Assembly (NCBI GenBank): GCA_016169945.1
Contig: JADLSH010000358.1
Location: forward strand, 5,489,001-5,553,000
DNA from: Trachythela sp. YZ-2020
Taxonomy: Eukaryota; Cnidaria; Anthozoa; Malacalcyonacea; Clavulariidae
Direction: 5' to 3'
DNA length: 64,000 nt
In this document: in pieces, positions 26,354 through 36,159 of the stretch
How positions within the stretch are numbered: the first letter of the stretch is position 1
Layout: the number at the start of each line of letters is the position of its first letter
Made by a program: the position numbers and the translations under genes
Notes under the pieces: model-generated
Seen by the model: the letters and a program-made list of their open reading frames with translations, nothing else
The model's database searches: none
Told to the model about the DNA's origin: nothing

Positions 26354-27559
26354 TCATATAATATAGCGCTGTCCCTTATTTGTCCAACCTACATGAGACA
26401 TGATATCCGCTAACTGCGACCCGGATAGAGCCAAAGTAATCGCTGAACCGCAACGAAAACTATGTAAGGTTTCACCCTCGTCGATGTTCGCCTGTTTCAG
26501 GTAACATTTTAATCTAGCATCAGCGGTAGAGCTCGTGAAAGGCTTGTTGACGATATGCCCTTGAGAGTTAGTTGGTCGAAAAAGGTATCCTGTAGTAAGT
26601 GTGACTCGCAACTTAGAACAGATCGCAACATAGGTTTCTATCGCTTGGACGGGACATAGCTCAGGATTGTGGTGTCTTCTTATACCAAAAACATTTGAAT
26701 CTCCATCTCTCAATGTTTTCCCCCATGTATGGTGAAACAAAAATCCATCATATTGAGGAAAACGTAAGATTTCGCTAGTTTTTACTAGGCCAAGATCCGA
26801 GCCTCGATCAGCACTAAAGAATAGCGTTTTGAAGAATGCTTGATCTCGAGCGAGCACAAAAAGGCTGGAAGGAGTAGGTACTGGCTTTGACATTTCTCTG
26901 TTCCAAAATCTGGCGAGGAGGAGGAGTTTTGGCACCGCTTGCCTTGGAGTAATGTGAGCTCGTAACTGCTCCTGCGTGACAGCTTTCAAATATTTTTGGA
27001 GTTCCAAAGAATCCGCTGGATTTCCGAAACCAAAAATATTATTCCATGCGCCAGAGCGACCGGCTTCCTTAAATATCGAACGAAGTTTCCCAATATAAGA
27101 ATCGATAGTTTTGAAAGCTAAACGTTTGGGGCAATCACATTTGATTTTATCTTGGAGTGTGGGATTAGGGCAGGTGTTTGTGTGAGTTACTGTCTTGCCA
27201 TGACGATCTTTCCACACGAGAAACCGTAAAACATCTGATGGAGTAGCCACCTGAATAGATTTGGAGGTGGGAAGGGAAGATAAGAAAACTTCCAACTCGG
27301 TCCGTAATGACGATTTTAGTTTGGAATAAGAGGAACTCTGAATAGAATCATTCAATTCTTGTAAACGCGAGTCTATGGCATCAATGTCTATTTCAACCCT
27401 AGGTAAATGATGGCTAGGAGTATAATGTCTCTGGTAACCACACATTTGACAAAAACGAAAAACGTGGTCGTTAGGATAAGAACAAGAAGGCATGATAATG
27501 CTGGTATGGATAGTCTTGGAATCGATTGGAGATCCTAAAATAGATGGAGCGTAAAGCAC
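26354..27559 (-). CDS. Tyrosine recombinase of the retroelement
   Basis: 401 open residues. Near the N terminus is CSYPNDHVFRFCQMCGYQRH, a Cys-rich box found in this class. The catalytic set is visible: ADRGSDLGL (first Arg), LHSFRCGSA (H..R), SHVGW (His/Trp) and a tyrosine in the last residues (QRYII). This R-H-R-H/W-Y arrangement is that of lambda-integrase-type recombinases, which cut and join the circular DNA intermediate to the target. The frame is uninterrupted. The ATG at 27559 is the first in frame, and translation may start later, at IIMPSCSYPND. This is the only apparently intact protein of the element. Confidence 0.92.
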   Translation of the reverse strand: MLYAPSILGSPIDSKTIHTSIIMPSCSYPNDHVFRFCQMCGYQRHYTPSHHLPRVEIDIDAIDSRLQELNDSIQSSSYSKLKSSLRTELEVFLSSLPTSKSIQVATPSDVLRFLVWKDRHGKTVTHTNTCPNPTLQDKIKCDCPKRLAFKTIDSYIGKLRSIFKEAGRSGAWNNIFGFGNPADSLELQKYLKAVTQEQLRAHITPRQAVPKLLLLARFWNREMSKPVPTPSSLFVLARDQAFFKTLFFSADRGSDLGLVKTSEILRFPQYDGFLFHHTWGKTLRDGDSNVFGIRRHHNPELCPVQAIETYVAICSKLRVTLTTGYLFRPTNSQGHIVNKPFTSSTADARLKCYLKQANIDEGETLHSFRCGSAITLALSGSQLADIMSHVGWTNKGQRYII

Positions 27560-27694
27560 TAATTAAGGAGAGGGTAATCACGTGAGGAACATAATTACAA
27601 AATAAAATATGAATTTCGACAACGTTAGCGTGTCATAGAAACGTTTGACTGTGGTCGTACTGTTCCTCACTGAAAATTTGCAGTGTTCGAGAGT

Positions 27695-28520
27695 CTAGTT
27701 AACAACACGAAATGCCCAGAGATCCCACGGTATTGGCCAGGTATCAGTAAAGCCATGTTTTGTTGGGGTGAGAAGTGCTCCAGAGCTACCCTTGGTTGCT
27801 AACATGTAACATGAAGGCGATGTGGATGATAATAGTGGCCACCCAAACTGTCGCGGCGACACGTCCGGAATAACAACGGTGTAGGTAAGGCGCAAACCAT
27901 TAAGGTATTTGAGGACATGGGGGATGAGACAAATGGGTGGGAAAACATACGGGTTAGCAAAAGGTTCTGGTCGGGCTAACGTTGGAGTTTGAGCAAAAAT
28001 ATTCACACCGGCAGATTCCGGCATAGGACACTCGGTTGGACATTCGAGGGCCTAGCTAGCCATAAGATCAACTGAATGTCCTTTTATACCCCCGTATAAA
28101 TTTTGTACAAGATTCCATAAGGCTGGGGCAAGCTTAGAATCTTGCAAGGAAATACGTCGAGAAGGAGCATCGGCGAGGTTCTTATGGCTCGTAACGTAAT
28201 AGAGATGTAAATCAATATTCAAATCCATGATAGTCTGGAACAAAGTTTTCAAAGCAATGGTCAAAGTATGAGAACGCGATCCTTGGCTGTTCCACGAGTG
28301 AATCAATGCTTGGCTGTCGACAAAAGCATCTACCCACGAATTTCTAACGTGATCAGCAAACGCATAGAGGACATTGCTAAGTGCTAACGTTTCCTTAGCG
28401 GCAATGTCGCGAGACATCGTGGACTCACCCCAATAATCAGAAATATTTGCATTGACCACACCCGGACTCAAGATAGTACCTCCCCAAGCATATGATGATG
28501 AATCGGAATATAGCTGGATT
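27695..28520 (-). pseudogene. RNase H and C-terminal region of the retroelement polyprotein
   Basis: It starts in frame at YSDSSSYAWGGTILSPG (catalytic Asp of RNase H), then STMSRDIAAKETLALSNVL (Glu), AFVDSQALIHSWN (Asp) and YVTSHKNLADAPSR (final catalytic region). One in-frame TAG (28054-28052) follows DLMAS. After it the frame continues for over 100 residues, GVNIFAQTPTLARPEPFANP to PIPWDLWAFRV, the usual tail of DIRS-like polyproteins. It is out of frame with the RT upstream by one base near 28515. Confidence 0.85.
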
Positions 28521-29871
28521 TAAGTGTGTTTTTCGCATCGCCATGGGAGAAAACCGTCCCAAGTTTCCAAGAAGAGCCAATGTTGCAATTCCTTGCGTAA
28601 GTGTTGCGAGACGACAATTGGTCGGGATGAACGTATAGCACGAGATATTGCTTGGTTGATTTCATTGGTGTACAATCGAGCACCCGGAACAGCAAGCGAG
28701 AGCGCCCACTTAGCCTTTGTAAGGTGACTAAATTGATGGTGTTAGACGACAGGGCATGCTTCACAAGTGTTATAAATATTTCTTTCTTGCGCGATAACAA
28801 CGTGAAGGCTTGCTTTTCAGAATCTGACAAAAACCCAAGATATGGGACATGCTTTGAAGGTATGAGAATGGATTTTCCCAATCCAATAAAATAGCCATGC
28901 GAAACCAGGATGTAACATGTAATGAAAATAGTAGCATTGGCAAATGCATAATTAATAGCATCTTGGGAAGGTAAAATTTGGTAAGTCGGAGGTAAATGCG
29001 TTGATGGTAAAGTGAGCTGTGAATTATGTCTGCCGTCAATGTAAAGGGACGACGGGATCCTCAATGAACGTAAGTAATGTGCTGCAACCAATCCTGTCGT
29101 ATGATATATATAGGCAGACGTTTTCCAACCAAATGGAATGGAGCAGTTTACAAAATGCCAACCACCCCATTGAAAGCCGAAATAAGTACGACTGTCTGGC
29201 GTGAGTAAAATATGGTCATATCCGGACTTGTCATCGCATACGGTTTGGTAGAAATCTTTCCCGACGTACTTTGGAAGCTGCTGAATACTATCAAGTGAAA
29301 AGGGGCAGTCTTTAATCCATAAATTAAGGAAACGATTATCTTGACACAATCTCGGTTTGGACGGTTCCACGGTGAGTGGCATGACAAGATGTGGTGAACA
29401 CTCACCAACCTTACCCCATAGCGAAACGGCACCTGATGTAAGCATGATTGTATCCGAAATAAATTGGGCGAATGGTTTGCACGATATGTTGTTCATGAAA
29501 ATTATAGTAGGGGGAGTATCACAATCATAGTTAACGCCTTTATAACTCCCTTTAAATGGCATGACGAATTGCTTTGCATTTATGTAATTATCAATCCAAT
29601 CGAATACATGAGCGAAATCATGATTATCGAGGCTTTTTGAAAGCGTAGCCCATTGATGCTTGTGTTGGTGGAGGTTTCCAGCGATAAAATTCTCAGGATC
29701 ACGAAAGGCCAACATAGAGACATCGGCTAAGGTTTCCCCATGAATGACTAAATTAAGAAATTCTTGTGTAATATGGGCATTGTTTGCCATCCCCTGGGCC
29801 GATGAGCCATCATGTTTTATCCAAGAAACGGTATTTTCAGAGGCCGACGTACGGTCAAAATTTTGGGTCAA
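28468..29871 (-). pseudogene. Reverse transcriptase of the retroelement, active-site mutant
   Basis: 467 residues with RT blocks: PSKPRLCQDNRFLNLWIKDC, YQTVCDDKSGYDHILL (first catalytic Asp region), FGFQWGGWHFVNCSIPFGWK, and the YxDD box at about 29030, which reads LYIDGRHNSQL. The second aspartate of YIDD is glycine, which should abolish polymerisation. GYFIGLGKSILIPSKHVPYL GF is the following block. The last 20 residues are out of frame because of a shift near 28515; the real protein runs into the RNase H entry. Confidence 0.9.
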
Positions 29872-30329
29872 TTCCCACTGATGACAGAAGTTGGTGGATG
29901 ACTGAAGAGAAAGAGAAGGAAGTAAGAGTATGTAACAGACCCAGAAGATGGCAAACTCAGCCCCGGTAATCCGAGAGGGAGATTTAGATTCCCTTTGAGG
30001 ATGCCATCCGCATGGGAGGGGCGAAAATGAAATTTGATAGATGGGAGAGATAAGAATAGTAAAAAAGTATGATAAAGGATAGGTAGGAAATATAGAATGT
30101 GAAACAGGACGATAAAGCTAACAGTCGGGCTAACAATCGGCGCTTCATATAATGTTTATTCCGATAAATTAAATCAATGTTGAAAACAAACGTAGATAGA
30201 ACCCAAATTAAGGAAATTAACATAAGCCGTATACAATAGAGCAAGTAAGTCAACATTACAAGGAAGGGAATATTATCTTAATGAGAGATTTATTCATAAA
30301 TACAAATTATTTATTCAATAATACAAAGT

Positions 30330-30983
30330 ATATTATCCTTGCTTTGGGGGATTGGGTTGGGAACGATCTGGACGGGACGGTGGGGGGGGGGTTAAATGGA
30401 CGTTTCCAGCATTGTGGGGCCTTGTGACCACATTTATAACAAATGATCCGCGACTGATTTATAGGAAATCTGCCGCGTCGTGGCTGGAAGTTGTTGCGTG
30501 GGTATGGGGATGCACGTTGAAAAGATTTATCTATCTTAAGCCGGTTTTCCACTAGGCGGAATTTTGCGCGCGGAGCGGAATTTTTCTTTGTCTTATGATT
30601 TCTCGGGTGGAACTAATTAGAAAAGACAAAGAAAAATTCCGCTCCGCGCGCAAAATTCCGCCTAGTGGAAATCCGGCTTTAGACACTGTATCAAAAATAC
30701 GTGAAAATTCCTTGTCTGCCAGGAGAGCTAAAAAATACGCTTTAAATTGTTCCGTAGAAACAGTAACTTTGTCACGTAAAGTAGATGCAATTATTTCATA
30801 TGTAGGAGCTTTTGCATGCCCAGATGTTTTAGCAACAGAAACAAGATCCTCCGCCAGTCGTGGGGCTTCGTATTTATCAAAATCTTCTACTCGGCGGGTA
30901 CCATAGTTAGTAATGCGATGGATGAAAGCATCTACAGTGGTTCCTTGCGCTTCCTCTAAGATTTTGAAGCGTTGTTGTAAAGC
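30330..30983 (-). pseudogene. Retroelement gag, second exon with zinc knuckle, split by a foldback MITE
   Basis: 30983-30678 is open and reads ALQQRFKILEEAQGTTVDAF, FDKYEAPRLAEDLVSVAKTS and FKAYFLALLADKEFSRIFDT. The foldback element 30540-30677 then interrupts it, and the frame resumes LKIDKSFQRASPYPRNN and the degenerate knuckle CYKCGHKAPQCW. A canonical knuckle is CX2CX4HX4C; here the middle spacing is three residues short. The acceptor TAACTTCAACAG before 30983 and phase 0 fit the first exon at 32453-32256. Confidence 0.7.
30540..30677. mobile_element. Foldback MITE inside gag
   Basis: A 138-bp unit whose arms GCCGGTTTTCCACTAGGCGG, AATTTTGCGCGCGGAGCGG and AATTTTTCTTTGTCTT are repeated in reverse complement. 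The flanks are TTAA-like (CTTAA left, TTTAG right). Confidence 0.85.
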
Positions 30984-31009
30984 CTGTTGAAGTTAGGAAC
31001 AAACGGTAT

Positions 31010-31370
31010 GTAAATTATATGGCAATTAAATGTAGTAAAACAATAGACCATTAAGCCAAAGTCATATTAGGCGTTTTTACAATCATATGGTAGGTCAATC
31101 ACGAAAACAAATAAATAATAGGCAAATCATGTGGTAATAAATTATTTTGTTATAATAATAAATGCTTTCCTGTGTGCGAAAATGAAGTATGATTTATTGT
31201 AAATGACGGCGGTTCGAAATACACATGCACTGCCTGAGAGCATGGTCTTAGTCTGAATAAAATGATTGAAAACAATGGAATAACATTGAGAAATATACTA
31301 ATCCGTAATGCTTAGGTAGACCACGTTTGAACCAGGTCTAATAAATAATATTCCATATAACCTTCACAAT
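31010..31370. other. Retroelement gag intron, unclassified part
   Basis: AT-rich sequence between the gag acceptor and the 79-bp tandem array. No frame or repeat was recognised. Confidence 0.4.
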
Positions 31371-31374
31371 GTAC

Positions 31375-31895
31375 AAGCCCGCAAAGTTAAAAAATAGCAC
31401 GTTAAACCGGGGCTGATTGAATAAATTTTGTGTACAACATTGACAAATGTATTAAGCCCACAAAGCTATAAAATAGCACGTTTAAAGCAGGGCTGAGAAA
31501 ATAGAGTTCTGTAGAGCATTCACAAATATAGTAAGCCCGCAAAGCTATAAAATAGCACGTTTAAAGCAGGGCTGATCAAATAAATTTCGGTATATAATTC
31601 ACAAATGTATTAAGCCCGCAAAGCTATAAAATCGCACGTTTAAAGCAGGGCTGATCAGATAAATTTCTATAACATGCATTCACAAATGTATCAAGCCCGC
31701 AAGGCTATAACATAGCACGTTTAAAGCAGGGCTGGTTGGATAAATTTCTGGATATAATTCATAAATGTATTAAGGTCGCGACTATAAAATAGCACGTTTA
31801 AGGCAGGGCTTATCAAATAAATTTCTATATGACATTCACAATTGTATTAAGCCCGCAAAGCTATACAATAGCACGTTGAAAGCGGGGGTGATCAT
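31375..31895. repeat. Seven-copy 79-bp tandem repeat in the gag intron
   Basis: Units begin AAGCCCGCAAAGCTATAAAA and contain TAGCACGTTTAAAGCAGGGC. Starts are near 31376, 31455, 31533, 31612, 31691, 31770 and 31849. The outer units are more diverged than the inner ones. It lies in the predicted intron between gag exons and has no long frame. It is not a CRISPR array: whole units repeat, without unique spacers. Confidence 0.92.
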
Positions 31896-31913
31896 TGATA
31901 GACGTTAGTTATA

Positions 31914-32065
31914 CAGGGTGTATAAAAAAAAAGTGAACCCTTTGAAATTAAATACAATAGGGTACAATAGATTATTTGAAAGAAAATGCAAATATGAAGT
32001 TCAATTTCAAAAGGTTCACTATTGTATTAAATTTCAAAGGGTTCACTTTTTTTTTATACACCCTG
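31914..32065. mobile_element. Mariner-type MITE, 152 bp, TA target duplication
   Basis: The ends CAGGGTGTATAAAAAAAAAG and its complement are flanked by TA. Internal GTGAACCCTTTGAAATTAAA is repeated inverted, and a second inverted AAAAGGTTCACTATTGTAT sits inside. The termini match those of the MITEs at 21535 and 49450. Confidence 0.93.
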
Positions 32066-32255
32066 TAGTATTGAACGATTTTCGATTAAGAAACCTAAAT
32101 CGAGACAATGGATGAATAGAATTGAAACCCCGAGATGATCATACTAAAATATAACATCACTGGATTGATACGAAGATGAAGAAATAACAGAGAAGACTCA
32201 TACTAACATGTAATCTAAATATACGGATAAGAATAAGAATAAGAACAGTACGAAC

Positions 32256-32453
32256 CTCTAAAGAAATCTCTTCGTTGGTTGAGCTTGAAGTCGAAGCCAC
32301 GGGAGGGGCACTTTGTTGTGGCTGTTGTACTGGCGGATCTTGTGTTTGGTTTGGTTGAACGGCATTCGTATTCTGTGGACGATCGTTGACGGCCAACACA
32401 GCTTGGGCTGCTTGTATGTTTCCTGTTGGAATTTGGATATCTGCTTCTGCCAT
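32256..32453 (-). CDS. Retroelement gag, first exon (predicted)
   Basis: It starts MAEADIQIPTGNIQAAQAVL and continues with a Pro/Gln/Ser-rich stretch (QDPPVQQPQQSAPPVASTSS). At 32256 the reading meets GAG|GTTCGT, a possible donor in phase 0; the 66 codons before it then join ALQQRF of the second exon. The ATG lies 14 bases inside the terminal direct repeat. The donor is weak, so splicing is an inference. Confidence 0.6.
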
Positions 32454-32466
32454 GCTCTTGCTACGA

Positions 32467-32534
32467 CGTTACTTCTACAGACTGAGCTTACTAGTTGTTT
32501 GAATCTCCTTTTATAGGCGTGCGTAAGACCGCTG
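32467..32534 (-). repeat. Terminal direct repeat, 5' copy (relative to element)
   Basis: It matches 25979-26046. Sequence to its right (AATAGAGTAAAGG) is not shared, so it marks the 5' boundary of the element. Confidence 0.9.
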
Positions 32535-32734
32535 AGAATAATAGAGTAAAGGGAAGAAACAGCCGTCGTGATGATATTGTAGAATTGCTATAACTTGCTT
32601 AATATTTCATAAAAAGCCACAATTTTTGGTGTGCAATCTAGAAATCATGTGTTCTAACTATCTTATAAAATAAATTTCAATAAAAGGACGTTAAACCTAC
32701 ATATTTGACGACCGATATTCATGGATTAATTTCG

Positions 32735-33415
32735 TACGATGTGTACCGCAACACCCTATGACGGAAGTGACGTGTGATGTAAACACGTGGTGTGAGTTAT
32801 GGCAAATATATCAATATTATCCAAAATATAATAGCCCCAAAAAGGTTTAATGACAAACAGAACATCAGAAATGTGCTGTTCGTCTACTCTCAAAGTCTTT
32901 AATAACTTGAAATTTCATACTCTTCAAAACCTTTGGCATACAATCCATACATGTACGCAGTATTTTGCAAACATATAAAATCACCTTGTATTAATTTGTT
33001 GATTTCATAAACGGTAAAGATTTACATCACTGAAACATTTTAATCAAATTCGCCAAATGCAAAATTAGATAAATTTTATAAAAACATGACTGTCTCAAAG
33101 ACTCAAACATGCTGTTGCAAATAATGTACTGAGTTAAACAGGGCAAAATATTAATTGCATGATAACAGTTAAAAGTTTAGTCATATTTACGTTTTTATCG
33201 CTAACCTTACGTACATGTCTCTCGCCAAACTCAAACGGCCGAAGATTTAAAATGACCTTGAATCTTGATCAAAACACGGAATTAATTCATGCAAGTTTAT
33301 ACTTTCCGAATATTTTTAAACTCTATTGATGCAACGGTTAAGTGAGGTCATAGCGAATGATCTTCTGGTTTTATTCACTTCCGTCATAGGGTGTTGCGGT
33401 GCACATGCGACGAAA
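32735..33415. mobile_element. Possible DNA element with 30-bp inverted ends
   Basis: GTGTACCGCAACACCCTATG and ACGGAAGTGA at 32739-32768 recur inverted at 33379-33410 (TCACTTCCGTCATAGGGTGT and TGCGGTGCAC). No frame above 60 residues lies between. No clear target duplication is seen, so this could also be a plain inverted repeat. Confidence 0.55.
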
Positions 33416-33419
33416 GATC

Positions 33420-34240
33420 ATAACAGTTTCCTCCCTTTCTCAATTTATTATTCGTTATCCTCTCGGGCTGTTTTCGTGACCTTTCCGGAAAATGCAAGTC
33501 CACAGTAATGCAGACAGCGGAGTATATTGGCTGGTACTTCATTTTCGGTTGATTTTCACGAATTAAAGATATGTATTGAATTTATGTATTTGTTGGACTA
33601 ATTTGTTTTATGCATTATATTTCACTAATTTTATGAATACTATCAACGATTATAAGTAACAAGGTAAGGAGTTATTTTTCTAGTCGAAATTGACTCCTCT
33701 GCACCCTGTGCTTATTTCGGTAATTAAACACTGTACATCCATTTTGAATTGGTCAATCGGAAAATGTAATCCATATGTGTTACCTAGTATTCCTGGTGCC
33801 ATGAACATAGAAAAAACTAACGGTTTAATTCTGACATTTCTTATAAAATTGAATTTGAAAAAGTTTCCGCATGACCTGACTACTTCTTTTAACAAATTTC
33901 AACAAATATCGTAACAATTCATGGAAAGTCAATCATCATACCCTAGATAAAACAAAAGGTGAACATATTTAAAAAAGCTATTATTTTAATAAACCATATT
34001 CTATAAGCTTTCAAAAAATGTATAGTTCGCCCTGTAGTTATTGCCATTCACATCCATTTTCCTTGCTGAAACTATAAGTTAGTAAATTCAGCAAAAGGCT
34101 GAAATATTCGGTAAACCAAGAGTCATAAACCCAACGCTTATGTATTTTTACAACTCTCTTGAAATCGCATGCCATTGCCTAACAGTTGAATATTTTTCTC
34201 AAATAGCCAAATTAATGATGAAGCCAAACTATCGTGCAAC
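33420..34240. other. No gene seen
   Basis: Apart from the short dispersed repeat at 33672-33712 and unconvincing frames of under 75 residues, nothing is recognised. Confidence 0.4.
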
Positions 34241-34244
34241 ATAC

Positions 34245-34370
34245 CTGAACAATCCTCTTTCCCATCTCCAATATAACCACTACGACACTAGCAGTTATAT
34301 GAACCTGGATTGTTTGTACAGTTTGCTTTTGGGTGGCATTCGTGGGTCCCTTGTTCACACTCGTCAACGT
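34245..34370 (-). pseudogene. Decayed calcium-binding EGF exon (stop codon)
   Basis: It has the same length (126 nt), phase and splice sites (CAG|AC, G|GTATGT) as the exon at 35415-35540. It encodes DVDECEQGTHECHPKANCTN and NPGSYNC, then TAG, then CRSGYIGDGKEDCS. The TAG stands where the sister exon has CAG (Gln), a single C to T change. Because the exon is a multiple of three with phase 1 at both ends, it could be skipped without harming the frame. Confidence 0.8.
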
Positions 34371-34379
34371 CTGAAATCA

Positions 34380-34725
34380 TCAAAATGATTATTCAATGAA
34401 TTGAATTCTCCGATTAGCAGAATACAAAAATATGGTAATGGTTTATTGACACATTTAGTAGCAGTTACAATGTGCTTACAATACAAATGTAAAAAACTTA
34501 CTAATCTAAGTACCTATTTTATCTATTTACATCGTCCATTAAATATATGAAAACTTACTAATCTATACCCATTCTATGCCCACAAAATGCTCACTGAAAT
34601 ACATTGGAACTTCCATATTTCAAAATGGTGTCCGTCCGTATATAGTTTTAAAGTGCCCGAAGTTAAAATGAAACGGGACCTAAACTCAACGTCCGTTGTA
34701 TGGGGTTGTCCCTTGTACATATACA
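34380..34725. other. Intron between EGF exons
   Basis: It includes a 20-base phrase (GCTCACTGAAATACATTGGA) resembling 35605-35630. No other content is recognised. Confidence 0.4.
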
Positions 34726-34728
34726 TGT

Positions 34729-34846
34729 ACAATTATTCTTTCCATCTCCATTGTATCCGCTACAACAATGGCAATCACATGAACCTGGAATATTTGTGCA
34801 GATTGCTTTTGAATGGCATTTTTGGGTTGTGTGCACTCGTCAATGT
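34729..34846 (-). pseudogene. Decayed calcium-binding EGF exon (indels)
   Basis: It begins ACATTGACGAGTGCACACAA after a TTCAG acceptor, then loses the frame. Pieces equivalent to CHSKAICTN, CDCHCCSGYNGDGK are spread over frames. The donor region reads TACATGTATATG rather than CAG|GTATG. Its length is about 8 bases short of its sisters. Confidence 0.75.
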
Positions 34847-35414
34847 CTGAAGTAATGAAAATTTTAAAGCTAAACTCTATACTATTATTGTCGTGTTGTC
34901 AAGGCACTAGTTTTAGCCCAGTTATCGCAAAGATCTTCCTTTTACAGTTGGTCGTATATAAATTGAATTTTTCTGCCTTTGGTATATATTTATTTTGCAT
35001 TGCTTGCCTATGTCAAACCACAATTTTTGCTTAACAGCTAATTCTGGGTGTAAGAAATCGTCGAAATAGAAAAAAAAGCACCAAAATGACGCATTAACAG
35101 CCCAGGAAACGCACAAGCTAAAAATTTTTCATTATCTGCAGTATGTTGTGGAAAGACAACTCATTTAAGTCCCACAGTACGTGTGCATATTTTTCGATAA
35201 TTTTCTATCGAGATGCAAACCCTAAGAGAGCTGTATTAATTAAAATAGTATCATGCACCGGGTACCCCAATAGATAAGTTTTTAGAGACGAAGAACTTTT
35301 CGGCCTTATTCTTTGTTTTAAGACGGTTATACTGAATCTGCATTTATAGGAATTTAACTATCCGATCAACAGCATACGAAAACATAACAAAGCGTTGCCT
35401 CAAACATAGCATAC

Positions 35415-35540
35415 CTGTGCAATTATCTTTTTCATCTCCAATATAACCACTGCGACACTGGCAGTCATATGTGCCTGGAGTGTTTGTGCAGTTAGCTTTT
35501 GAGTGACATTTATGAGTCCCGTTTGAACACTCGTCAATGT
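35415..35540 (-). CDS. Calcium-binding EGF exon of the PAN/EGF gene
   Basis: 126 nt with phase 1 at both ends, acceptor TTTTAG and donor GTATGC. It encodes (N)IDECSNGTHKCHSKANC, TNTPGTYDCQCRSGYIGDE and KDNCTG. It has the six cysteines of an EGF fold, the calcium-binding start D/N-I-D-E-C and the hydroxylatable Asn in the C-x-N/D-T/S-x-G-x-Y/F-x-C-x-C pattern. cbEGF repeats stiffen extracellular proteins by binding calcium between domains. Its phase fits directly after the EGF exon at 54354-54237. Confidence 0.88.
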
Positions 35541-35871
35541 CTAAAATCATTAAACGTTAATTGATCACTCTCATTAGCAGAATACAAAAATATAGCACAA
35601 CGTTCACTGAAATGCATTGGAACCTCCGTATACGGGACACTTTTGTGTAGACGCTTGTTGCCCTTTGTTTCGAGGTGTCCGCTGTATAGAGGTTTTAACA
35701 ATAGCTGCAGGACAAGATAAGATGATAGCGAAGCTTTTTGTTACCTTTTTGTGTAGATGATTTCAAATTTCCCATGGTATATATATGAGCCTATGTACGC
35801 TTATGAAAAGTTTTAATTCCGTTTCTGGAGTTAAACTATAGCGCTCTTGGAAGACGTATCCTCGTCTGGTA

Positions 35872-36152
35872 ACCAGCACTTGTGGTGTCGTGGTCACCAC
35901 GCTTGCCTTTCAAGCTGGGAGACCCGGGTTCAATCCTTGGTCGGACCTCTACTCATGGTCTTAAAATAATTGAGGAGAAAGTGCTACTTTTACATTGACA
36001 TCAGTAAATGGTTAGACTTTCGCGTCTTCTCGGATAAGGACGTTAAAATCGTAGGTACCTCGGATCCCCTATCAATTGGGCAATAGCCTGTTGGGAAATC
36101 CGCTCACCAATGAGTGAGAAACTCAATAAACTCAATAAACTCAATAAACTAA
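35872..36152 (+). mobile_element. tRNA-derived SINE with CTCAATAAA tail
   Basis: The head TGGTGTCGTGGTCACCACGC and TTGCCTTTCAAGCTGGG is followed by the B box ACCCGGGTTCAATCCTTGG. The body is about 180 bases, and the tail is four copies of ACTCAATAA. The anatomy of tRNA head, body and short tandem tail is typical of SINEs. It is a different family from those at 9945, 19070 and 24732. Confidence 0.85.
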
Positions 36153-36159
36153 AAACTTT

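Larger units (their letters stand above)
25979..32534 (-). mobile_element. Tyrosine-recombinase retroelement (DIRS/Ngaro/PAT class), 6.5 kb, inactivated
   Basis: The minus-strand order is gag (32453-30330, spliced), RT-RNase H (29871-27695, broken) and tyrosine recombinase (27559-26354). A direct repeat of about 68 bases (GACTGAGCTTACTAGTTGTT, then TGAATCTCCTTTTATAGGCG and TGCGTAAGACCGCTGAGAAT) is at both ends of the coding block, 32467-32534 and 25979-26046. The copy near 26 kb continues into an inverted partner (TTCTCAGCAGTCTTA). Such elements replicate through a circular DNA and integrate with the recombinase instead of an integrase, so they lack LTRs and target duplications. Split direct repeats point to the PAT/Ngaro layout, but I could not identify the outer B repeat, so DIRS proper remains possible. 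Confidence 0.88.

Noticed and set aside
26354..27559. Integron or phage integrase
   Set aside because: The recombinase sits behind RT and RNase H with DIRS-type blocks and split repeats; the setting is eukaryotic.
31375..31895. CRISPR-like array
   Set aside because: Whole 79-bp units repeat without unique spacers, and the setting is an animal retroelement.
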